A stretch of DNA of 37,480 nucleotides, taken from contig ONHK01000018.1 of assembly GCA_900317625.1 (NCBI GenBank), forward strand, positions 1 through 37,480. Reading direction: 5' to 3'. Shown here piece by piece: positions 1-7,300 of this stretch; position 1 is the first letter of the stretch, and each line of letters starts with the position of its first letter. This DNA is from an uncultured Treponema sp. Its GTDB lineage: Bacteria; Spirochaetota; Spirochaetia; Treponematales; Treponemataceae. The position numbers and the translations under genes were made by a program. The notes beneath the pieces are model-generated. The model had not been told where the DNA came from, did not search any database, and saw only the letters and a list, made by a program, of their open reading frames with translations.

Positions 1-39
1 AAACTTTTAGCAAATAGAAATCTTGAAGAATCAGATTAA
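1..39 (+). CDS. possible C-terminal end of a gene entering from the left edge
   Basis: Frame 1 is open from the first base and ends with TAA at 37-39, giving LLANRNLEESD as the last residues. Only about 12 codons are visible, so no family can be named. It could be the tail of a real gene or chance. The next 30 bases contain further stops in all three forward frames, which fits an intergenic start or decayed sequence. Confidence 0.2.
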   Translation, partial: KLLANRNLEESD

Positions 40-161
40 AAATGATATAAGGTTCTATCAAATTTTAAAAAAAAGTCCAAGAAATCGTACGCACTCTCCT
101 GTGGCTAATTCAGGCGAGCTCTAATACCGATGTAAAAGTATCTCTTTATGATATTAAATTT

Positions 162-998
162 GTGATAACTGATAAATCAGGAAATAGACTGTTTGAAAGT
201 CCAAGATGCAATACCAATTATGTCTGCGAATGGAATGATGTTTCTCAGGATATTATGAAACTTATAGAACGAGATGAATTTGATTCTACTGTTACCGAAG
301 TATATTTGGAATATGGAAAAATTGAGGATTTTGCTGTAAAAGAAAATCGTTCATACTTGAAACATCTTCCAGAACTTAAAATTGAAAATTTCAGTTATGA
401 AGATGTTTTTGCAAAAAAGCAAAAGATTGAAGAAGAAATTGAAAGACAAAGGGAAGAACTTGAAAAACAAAAGGCAGTTTTTAGTGACTTTAATTATGCA
501 ATACTAGCATATGCATATGGGGAAAGTAAAGTTGTTAGAAATACAAAAAGTGCAGAAGAGGCTGTAAAGCGAATAAAGAAAAGCGGAAAAAATCCTGCTT
601 ATAGCGTAAAAAATTGTTCTTCTGTTATGTATAGAGATTATAGTTATCCTGACAGTCTTGTTGAAAAATATGGTAAAGATACAGTTTATGCGGTTTACAA
701 ATATCTTTTGTGCAATGCAATAAGTGAAGATGACGGTCTTTTACCATATTATATTTGTTCTGCGGAAAATACTTATGACACAAAAGTTGAATGGTTTCTT
801 GAAAATTTCGATAAAATTTCTGAAAACTCTTTAAGTGATGGTTGGCACATTCCTTCTGTTTCAGAAATTGAATATGTAAAAAGAAAACGAGACGAACAGG
901 CTGAGGGCTTAAGGCGCATATCAGATGATGGTAGGGACGAATATTATTTAGGATTTATCGGAGAATATACAGATTTTATCATCCGAACTGAAAAATAA
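162..998 (+). CDS. hypothetical protein with coiled coil and GWHIPS motif, possibly 5'-truncated
   Basis: I do not recognise the family with confidence. The listed start is GTG at 162, but the frame is open back to the TAA at 66-68 and the extra codons (ending NTDVKVSLYDIKF) look protein-like. They contain no ATG, GTG or TTG, and no ribosome binding site precedes 162. The gene may therefore have lost its 5' end or suffered a frameshift. Residues about 85-110 are a charged KQKIEEEIERQREELEK coiled coil. Near the C-terminus, DGWHIPSVSEIEYV resembles the GW(H/Y)(I/L)PS motif of DUF1566 and FGE-like C-lectin-fold domains common in treponemes, but the rest is too diverged to assign. There is no signal peptide at this start. 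It heads a string of small AT-rich genes of unknown role. Confidence 0.55.
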   Translation: MITDKSGNRLFESPRCNTNYVCEWNDVSQDIMKLIERDEFDSTVTEVYLEYGKIEDFAVKENRSYLKHLPELKIENFSYEDVFAKKQKIEEEIERQREELEKQKAVFSDFNYAILAYAYGESKVVRNTKSAEEAVKRIKKSGKNPAYSVKNCSSVMYRDYSYPDSLVEKYGKDTVYAVYKYLLCNAISEDDGLLPYYICSAENTYDTKVEWFLENFDKISENSLSDGWHIPSVSEIEYVKRKRDEQAEGLRRISDDGRDEYYLGFIGEYTDFIIRTEK

Positions 999-1047
999 AC
1001 ACTAGTTCAAAACGAATATAAAAAATCAATAAAAAGGAGAAATTAAA

Positions 1048-1461
1048 ATGAAAATTTTTGTTCTAAAAGGTAATGAAAATTCCGGCAAAACAACTGCCAT
1101 AAGAAATATATTGCAGACAATTATAAAAAGGGAGCATGGAAAAGTTCTTTTTTACGAACATAAGGGTGCGGATTATTGTGACTTTATTTCTGTTATAGAA
1201 TTAAAAGGTAAAAAAATTGTAATCAACAGTCTTGGAGATTGTGTTTCTTATGTAAAGAACGGTAAGGCAAAAGCGGAAAAGGAAAATGCTGACATTTTTG
1301 TTACTGCATGGACTTCAAAACTTGATAATACTCACAATTTGAAAGAAATCCTTCCAAATTCAGTTATATGTGAAGATTATAAATTTCCGGAAGAAAAATT
1401 TCTTTCAGAACAAGCGGACTGGATTTCAAAATTTTTATCTAACCTAAATGTCAAGTTTTGA
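1048..1461 (+). CDS. small P-loop NTPase-like protein
   Basis: A 137-residue protein with a Walker A motif at its N-terminus (LKGNENSGKTTAIRNIL, residues 6-22) after a short beta strand MKIFV. This is typical of a compact P-loop NTPase or a nucleotide-binding regulator. A hydrophobic strand ending in Asp (ADIFVTAW, about residues 80-87) could be Walker B. There are no membrane segments. The start is supported by AAAAAGGAGAA about eight bases before ATG. The gene lies 49 bases after the previous hypothetical gene and may be cotranscribed with it. The substrate, and whether it hydrolyses ATP or GTP, cannot be told from the sequence. It is probably an accessory gene. Confidence 0.6.
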   Translation: MKIFVLKGNENSGKTTAIRNILQTIIKREHGKVLFYEHKGADYCDFISVIELKGKKIVINSLGDCVSYVKNGKAKAEKENADIFVTAWTSKLDNTHNLKEILPNSVICEDYKFPEEKFLSEQADWISKFLSNLNVKF

Positions 1462-1510
1462 TAAGAACCGTAATTTAAGTATTATTCCTGTTTAAATTTA
1501 AGGAACTACA

Positions 1511-1972
1511 ATGAATATAAAAACTCAGTTTATTTTTAAGCTAATTACAAAATATTTTATTTATGGTTATTTGTGTATATTTGGAATTTCTGTCTGTCTT
1601 TGCATAAGTTATATTGTGTATACAAATTTTAAAGTTCCAGAGAAATATGTATCCGTTCTGTTTTTATTTTGCAGTGTTCCGCTGGTTGGACAATTTCTCA
1701 GAATTATATTTTCTACCAAATACAAATTTCGTTATTACAGAATAAGTTTATATAGATTAAAGACCCGAGGATATAAAGATTCTTATTTTGAGTGTGAAAT
1801 GCATGAGCCATGTTTTCAGCTTATTATAAAAGATTTATTGGTAACAAATGGATATAAAAAACAGTATTACAAATTAAAAGAAATGTGCCGGGGAAAAAAT
1901 CTTCGGATTGAACGTGCAAAAGAAGAATTGCTTGAAAAAGTAATGAAAATGCACAATGAAAAGGTTATTTAG
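1511..1972 (+). CDS. hypothetical membrane protein with two N-terminal TM segments
   Basis: The protein has 153 residues. Two strongly hydrophobic stretches at about residues 18-36 (YGYLCIFGISVCLCISYIV) and 46-66 suggest a helical hairpin in the inner membrane. A basic, tyrosine-rich tail follows (KYKFRYYRISLYRLKTR) and then a soluble C-terminal part. AAGGAAC precedes the ATG by about five bases. I do not recognise a family. Codon usage and AT content match the neighbouring small genes, which suggests a shared accessory origin. Confidence 0.5.
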   Translation: MNIKTQFIFKLITKYFIYGYLCIFGISVCLCISYIVYTNFKVPEKYVSVLFLFCSVPLVGQFLRIIFSTKYKFRYYRISLYRLKTRGYKDSYFECEMHEPCFQLIIKDLLVTNGYKKQYYKLKEMCRGKNLRIERAKEELLEKVMKMHNEKVI

Positions 1973-2011
1973 TGCTATATGCATTAAAAATATTTTTTTT
2001 AGGAGTTTTTT

Positions 2012-2203
2012 ATGACTTACAAGGTAGAAGAGGTAAGTTCAGGTCTTTGCACCGGAACACTTCGTGGCAACGCTATTGAAGCAAAAATCAACCAGATGGC
2101 TTCACAGGGATGGAAATTTGAACAGTATGAGACAATTGTTGGTCGCAGCTGTTTGTTTTTTTCACGCTATAAGGCTGTAATTTGTTTTTCTAAAGAAAAC
2201 TAA
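2012..2203 (+). CDS. DUF4177-like small protein
   Basis: A 63-residue protein with the pattern of DUF4177: a starting strand MTYKVEEV, a central helix with a small-residue/Gln pattern (AKINQMASQGWKFEQYETI) and a final strand ending in FSRYKAVICFSKEN. The SQGW(K/E)(F/L) core is the best-known feature of the family, whose biochemical role is unknown. TAGGAG stands seven bases before ATG, so the start is well supported. It is a single small domain without signal peptide or TM segment. Confidence 0.55.
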   Translation: MTYKVEEVSSGLCTGTLRGNAIEAKINQMASQGWKFEQYETIVGRSCLFFSRYKAVICFSKEN

Positions 2204-2220
2204 AATACAGTGATTAAAAA

Positions 2221-2253
2221 ACTCAGTTTTCAGGACTATCTTGAAAACTGAGT
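2221..2253 (-). terminator. 12-bp perfect hairpin, terminator-like on the minus strand
   Basis: ACTCAGTTTTCA (2221-2232) pairs exactly with TGAAAACTGAGT (2242-2253) around a nine-base loop. Read on the minus strand the stem is followed by TTTTT from the AAAAA at 2216-2220, which gives a rho-independent terminator shape. On the plus strand it is followed by AAATAGG, so it is a poorer terminator there. No minus-strand gene is evident to its right for it to terminate. It may instead act on plus-strand transcripts or be left over from a rearrangement. Confidence 0.5.
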
Positions 2254-2273
2254 AAATAGGAAAAAAATGTAAT

Positions 2274-2558
2274 ATGAAATATTTAATTGGTTTATTTATC
2301 GGTTTAATAATCGGGATTGTTTTATTTATAATCTGGAAAAAAATATTTGGAAAATATTTGCCAATGGAAGATTCAGTTCTTTTGAATGTAATTTGTGCGA
2401 TTGGATATTTTCTTGTTTGTATGATTAGCGGTGCTCTTGTTGCAAGTTTTAATATTTATGCAATTTTTATAGGGATTGTTTTACTTTCTATAGCTTTAAT
2501 CATTTCTTATGGTTTTGGCATATATTATAAGGTGACAGCAACTAATTTTTGTTATTGA
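2274..2558 (+). CDS. small integral membrane protein, three predicted TM helices
   Basis: A 94-residue, almost wholly hydrophobic protein. Likely membrane helices are residues 3-22 (YLIGLFIGLIIGIVLFIIW), 36-60 and 64-86. The only charged parts are the KKIFGKY loop after helix 1 and single residues between helices. There is no lipobox and no known motif. The ribosome binding site is weak (AGGAAAAAAATGTA before the ATG). Function is unknown; it belongs with the other small AT-rich genes of the left edge. Confidence 0.45.
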   Translation: MKYLIGLFIGLIIGIVLFIIWKKIFGKYLPMEDSVLLNVICAIGYFLVCMISGALVASFNIYAIFIGIVLLSIALIISYGFGIYYKVTATNFCY

Positions 2559-2575
2559 CATGAAATATAAAAGAA

Positions 2576-2764
2576 TTGTCAGTAAATTCCGTGTTCCCAT
2601 ATTTTAAGGTTGCGAAAATTATATTATTTGTTTTGTATTTGGTATTAACTCTGTTTTCTTTTTTATTGACTTTTTATCTTTCAAAAGACAAAGATTCAAA
2701 AAATGACGGAATTGTTTTTGGTGAAGAGGCAGATAAAACTTTTATAGGAATGAAAAACGAATAA
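2576..2764 (+). CDS. possible short membrane protein (weak)
   Basis: An open frame of about 62 codons, starting only with TTG at 2576 or GTG at 2591, without a convincing ribosome binding site. It encodes one clear hydrophobic helix (KIILFVLYLVLTLFSFLLTF) and a short acidic tail. The composition suggests a genuine single-pass membrane peptide, but in such AT-rich sequence a frame of this length can arise by chance. It may also be the remains of a longer gene. Confidence 0.25.
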   Translation: MSVNSVFPYFKVAKIILFVLYLVLTLFSFLLTFYLSKDKDSKNDGIVFGEEADKTFIGMKNE

Positions 2765-2787
2765 TCGTATTCCATTCCAAAATTCCA

Positions 2788-2816
2788 TTGTAAATTCCCA
2801 AAATCCAAAGTAAAAT
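2788..2816 (+). promoter_or_regulatory. putative sigma-70 promoter six bases before the ATG at 2823
   Basis: TTGTAA (2788-2793), 17 bases, then TAAAAT (2811-2816). The -10 box ends six bases before the ATG, so transcription would begin at or next to the A of the start codon and the mRNA would be leaderless. No Shine-Dalgarno sequence is present, which agrees. The region is very AT-rich and chance matches are easy, so this rests on the combination and on the same layout at 8097-8125 and 24002-24030. Confidence 0.4.
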
Positions 2817-2822
2817 TCCGTT

Positions 2823-4047
2823 ATGAACAAATTTCTTTTTTCAGTATTCTTACTTTGTGTGCTTGTTTTTTCTTGCAAGGTTGATTCGGACTCTTTTGGG
2901 ACTGGCAAGATTGATTCGGAATTTTCGGGGGGGGGGTAAGATTATTCCTTCCATACAAGAAAACAATTTTTCGCTTCCAGATTCAGACTTAAAAATCGAC
3001 ATGATAAGCGTTTTGAATACCGACGCGATTGTGCTTGGCGAGGATGTTGAAAGCGTTACGAAAAATGTTCAGGTTGTGCCGTTCAGCATGTCAAAGTTCG
3101 AGGTGAGCTACAATGTTTGGCGTTTTGTGTATTCTTGGGCGACTTCTGATTTGCGCGGAAACAAGAAATATACTTTTGAAAATGCCGGCGCGGAAGGTCA
3201 GTATGGGGATTTGAGCAACAGCAAACTTTTTAATGAGGGCGGCGAACCGCAGGATGAAGGAATTCCTGTTTGCGGAATAAACTGGCGCGATGCGGTTGTG
3301 TGGTGCAATGCCTTGAGCGAATTGTGCGGTCTTGCTCCGGTTTACTGCACGGATTCCGATTTTAAAAATCCGCTTAGAAATTCAATTTATGCGGAAGGAG
3401 TTCCAGCAACAACCGCAGATTGTCCGCTTCCGTTTGGTTCTGCGAAGAAAACCGACATGACAAGTCTTGCAAAAGGAAATGTTGACAATCCGTACGTGAA
3501 TAAAAACGCGGATGGATTCAGGCTTCCGTATCTTTATGAATGGGAATATGCCGCGCGCAAATGCGAGGACGGTTCTTTTATAAGCGGAAGAAATGCTCCC
3601 GGCGACAAAACCGGTCCCTGCAACGGAAGCTCAAAGCCTACTCTTATGGACGAAATCATGGGAATTGAATTTGTCGCGCAGTCAAAAGCCGCAAAAAACT
3701 ACGGCTGGAATATGAGCAACTCAATGCAAGACGGACCAGACAAAACTGCCGCCGGCTGGGATGACCGTAATTCCGCTTGCAAGATTCCTGCAAACGGCGG
3801 AATGAGAATCCACAAGCAGGGCGGAAAACTTCCTTCTGAGCTTGGATTTTATGACCTTGCCGGAAACGCCTACGAATGGTGTTACGATTTTGGCTCTCCC
3901 TACGACTGGAAATACGAAATTTATCCTTACAAAAGCATGAAACAGGGCGGCTACAACGCGTCCTATTCATATTTTGAATCCTGCTACCGAAGAGCCGACC
4001 CGTCCTACGTAAAAACCGGCGGGCTTCGCCTTGCAAGAAATCGATAA
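2823..4047 (+). CDS. FGE-sulfatase/C-lectin-fold lipoprotein, phase-variable, OFF in this sequence
   Basis: ATG at 2823 opens a lipoprotein signal peptide ending in lipobox VFSC (Cys18). After a 10-residue repeat the frame reaches a run of ten Gs (2927-2936) and stops at TAA 2937-2939, giving 38 residues. Removing one G joins it to the downstream frame, which runs to 4047 and would give 407 residues. That frame is a complete FGE-sulfatase (SUMF1) domain: INWRDAVVWCNALSEL, GFRLPYLYEWEYAARK, LGFYDLAGNAYEWCYD and a terminal GGLRLARNR. At the C-terminal active-site region one Cys remains (ESCYRRADPS, codon 3982-3984) and the second catalytic Cys of true FGEs is absent, so a binding role on the surface is more likely than formylglycine formation. 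The alternative GTG start at 2857 in the downstream frame would lack any signal peptide. The domain is intact with no other stops, which argues for a switch rather than a dead gene, though a sequencing error in the run cannot be excluded. Confidence 0.8.
2875..2934 (+). repeat. 30-bp tandem duplication ending in the poly-G tract
   Basis: GCAAGGTTGATTCGGA (2875-2890) recurs as GCAAGATTGATTCGGA (2905-2920), a 30-base period that keeps frame and encodes KVDSDSFGTG then KIDSEFSGGG just after the lipid-modified Cys. The first unit ends TTTTGGGACTG where the second carries the G run, so the tract may have grown from the shorter GGG of the ancestral unit. Confidence 0.7.
2927..2936 (+). repeat. poly-G tract of ten, contingency switch (OFF)
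   Basis: Ten consecutive Gs followed by TAAG. In the frame of the ATG at 2823 the codons are TCG GGG GGG GGG TAA, a stop. With nine Gs they become TCG GGG GGG GGT AAG and the lipoprotein reads through. Homopolymeric G runs of this length are known slipped-strand contingency loci in Treponema pallidum and other bacteria. Every other part of this AT-rich window lacks G or C runs of this size except 7927-7935. Confidence 0.8.
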
Positions 4048-4054
4048 GAGAATT

Positions 4055-4360
4055 TTATATTTCAAAATCAAGGCACGCGCGCGAAACTGTAAACGGTCTT
4101 ACTTTTGCGTCTGCAACTGCCACATGTTCTGGGTGTTTTGAATAATTTTTCAGTGCGTCGGCATTTTCAAATGTTGAGTCGAGCATTAAATCCGTTGTGG
4201 AAGAGTCAAGGCGACCTTCTGAATTTACTTTGATTTCAACAAGACCCGGAATTTTTCCTTTTAAGGCTTCAAGCCCAGTTTTTATTTCTTTTTTAATTTT
4301 TTCTTTTTCAGCGTCTGAAAGTTCAGGTTTTAAAGTCCAAAGAATTATGTGTTTTATCAT
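4055..4360 (-). CDS. Dabb family (stress-responsive A/B barrel) protein
   Basis: A 101-residue protein starting MIKHIILWTLKPELSD and containing GLEALKGKIPGLVEIKVN and YSKHPEHVAVADAKVRPF. These fit the Dabb family (a dimeric ferredoxin-like alpha/beta barrel) in order and spacing; the HxxF/W strand, the helix with GLxxLxxxIPG and the HPxHxxV motif are all visible. Members are small cytosolic proteins of mostly unassigned function, some stress-induced. AAAAAGGAG lies about seven bases before the ATG. The gene follows the large lipoprotein gene on the same strand after a 34-base gap and converges on the FGE-fold lipoprotein with seven bases between them. Confidence 0.85.
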   Translation of the reverse strand: MIKHIILWTLKPELSDAEKEKIKKEIKTGLEALKGKIPGLVEIKVNSEGRLDSSTTDLMLDSTFENADALKNYSKHPEHVAVADAKVRPFTVSRACLDFEI

Positions 4361-4394
4361 TTTTTGCTCCTTTTTTTGTTTTGCTTTTTAATTT

Positions 4395-7300
4395 TCAGTT
4401 TTTTGCTCCCCATTCAATTTTTGCGTTGCCGGTGTACCAGTTTTCAGCCCAACCGGCAGGACGTTGTGGGGCTTCGCATTTTATTTTTAAATATTCGCTT
4501 GTGTTTGTAAAGGCTTCGAAACCGATTTTTTGAACGCTTGAAGGAATAAAAATCTCTTTTCCAAGTCCGCAGTTGTTGAACGCTCCGCTTCTTATTTCTT
4601 TTATTGATGAAGGAATTTTTACATCGCTAATAAGATTTTTTCCGGCAGCAAAATTTTCTTCAATTATGGTTACTGGTTTTGTGCCGTGGTTTCCGTCATC
4701 GTAGGTTTTCGGAATTTCTATTGTTCCTGTGGTAAAAAACGGTTTTTCTGCAATGTATGAATCTGTCTGCACGTCGTAGCAAAAAAGATATTTTTCTGTG
4801 TCGTTTAAGAGTCCGTCCGTGTACCAGTCGTTTTTGGTCAGGCGTTTTCCGTAGTTGTCAAAGTTGTTCAAGTACACGATTTTGTCTGCATTTGATTCTG
4901 AGACTCCGCGCAGATAGTTGAATTTTTGCGCCCGATTGTTTGAAATCAAGACTGGAACAGAAGTCTTTGTGTACCGCAAAAAGTGCTTATTCATTCTTGT
5001 GCAGTTTGGCGCATTAATTTTGTTGCTTGTGATAAAAAAATTTGAGTCATTCCCGGTTTTTGCGCTTATTGTGGCAAATGTAAAACCTTCGCGTCCGTTT
5101 TGAAACAAAGTTCCTTCTGCACCGGGCGTGTATTCATCTTCGTAATCGTTAAAGTCAAAGTTCAGTGTGTTGCCGTCAATTTTTACATCCTGATAAAGAG
5201 TTCCGCTGTTTGAATATATTTCTTTCATTCTTCCATGAATGTTTATTGTGTTTTCGCGGAATTCATTCAATCCGTTAAAAAGAGTTCCGCTCTGGTCGCC
5301 AGAAATGTTTATTGTGTTTCCTTTTGCAATTCCGTTTGAATAAGTTTCCGTTGCGGAAGAAATTGAGCCTATGTAAGTACAGTTTACGTTTACCGTATTT
5401 CCAGAAAATTCCGGCTGAATGTGCGAGACAGTGTCTGTATTGCTTGAGCAAAAAATCGTTCCGCCGATGTAGCCTTTGGAAGAGTTCAAGTTGATTGTAT
5501 TGTTCAGGATTTTTACGTAAGGACGGGTTTCAAACATATAAACGCCGCCAGAATCTTTCATTTCAATTGTGTTGTTTTGAATTACAATATTTTTTCTTCC
5601 ATCTTTTACAAATCCGCCGAAAGTAAAAAGTTTGCTCGGCAAGTCTTTTGCGTAAAAATAATTGTCGCTTATGTTCACGTTGTAGATATTTTGTGAATCA
5701 TCATAGCCAACTGTGAATGTCATTGTTCTAGGTTTTGCCTTGTCAACGTGCTCGTCGCGCATTGCATAAACCTTGTTTCCGGTGAAATGTACGCCGTCGA
5801 TTTTTTCTGATTCCTTGTAGTTTACCGCATTTTTTGTGAGCGTGAAAATTCCAATCTGCTCGTCGTGGCAGTTGTGGTAAAGCGTTGAATTTTTTGCTGT
5901 TCCATTGTTGCATTGGCCACCGAACATATCCAAAAATCCCATGCTTGCACCGCGGAAAACTCCGGACATATTGTACAAAAAGCAGTCGTCTACGGTAACG
6001 TTGTTCCAGCTGTCAAAAAAAGTTACAGATGTGAATTGCTTGTCCGTGTGTAGGTCGCAGTGTTCCACATAAGCGTTTGCCTGATAGCCTACAAGATTTG
6101 AGTCTGTGTTTATGACCTGCAAATTTCCTTTTGTTTCATAAAGATATTCCGCACCGCCAAAATCATAAATGTCAACTGGATTTTCTGGATTTGAAGGGTA
6201 GAGTGCCTTGTCCCGCACGTGCGATGTTATTATGAATTCGCAGTTTTTTAGCGTTACGTTGCTGCACTGTGAAATCTGCACTTGTCGCGAAAACCACTGC
6301 TGGTCTGCCATTGTTGGTTCGCAGCTTCCGCGCCCAACGTAATTTATATCTGTGTAGACGCCGTCTTTGTCACTCGGGTTGTGCCAGAAAGTTCTCCGGC
6401 TGTCCAGCTCTCGAGATTCAAGCGTTATTCCTTCTATTAAAACATTGTCCGCAGGTCCCATTATGTTCAGCGTTCCGCAGTTTCCGTTGTCTGTGTAGAA
6501 AATTGTTCCTTCGATGCCAGATGCGGCTGAACCTGCTTCGTCTGCATTTTCTGCATAAGTTGATTCAAAAGAGTCGATTTGTTCTGGAGTAATTTCCCGC
6601 CGCGTTGTGTTTCCGCGCAAAACATAATTTTTTAGGATGATTTTTATGTCGCTTGCGATTCTGTAGTTTCCGTTTGGAACAAAAAGCGTGATTTCCTCGT
6701 TTTCAGAAGCTCTTTTTTCAGCAAGAATTGAATTTGCCTCGGCGATTCTGTCTGCGTCGTTGTTTAAAATGTAATCTTTCCAGCTTCTTTTTCCGTCCTG
6801 TTCTGGATTTTCTGCTTTGAACGCATTCCATTTTTTTGAATCAACGCCAGAATCTTTTGAACGCAGCATTATTTCCTGAAAAAACTTGAATTCATCTTTG
6901 TTGATTGAATTTTCCGGCAAGTTGTACCATTTTGTTCTGTATTCGTTGTACGCCGCTTGGAATTTTCGCCATTTTTCGTATTCGCCCCATTTTATTTGAA
7001 AGCAGTTTCCGCCGCCCAAGGCGACAAGATTCAATGAGTTTCCTTGAAGTTGAATGTTGCACCACTGGCTGCCAGCAGTTTTTATTGAGCCATATTTATA
7101 AAGCGCGCGATTTGAAATCTCGTAGATTGCGCTTCCGCCATCGCCACTTTTATAATATCCGCCTGTCCTGATTTTTGTTCCAATTCTGAAAACTCGTTTC
7201 TCGTCCAAAAGAGAAATTGCTGTTTCAACTGAAAAATCTGTTCCTTCTGTGTAGTCGTTTTCGTCAAATGATTTTTTTACGATTTTTCCGTAGACTTCAA

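Noticed and set aside
3656..4036. Minus-strand frame of 126 codons inside the FGE-fold gene
   Set aside because: Arg-rich shadow of a GC-richer coding region; the plus-strand frame carries all family motifs.
2857..4047. 396-residue frame starting with GTG at 2857
   Set aside because: This start lies inside the signal peptide coding sequence of another frame and gives no signal peptide; the real start is ATG 2823 with a frameshift at the G run.
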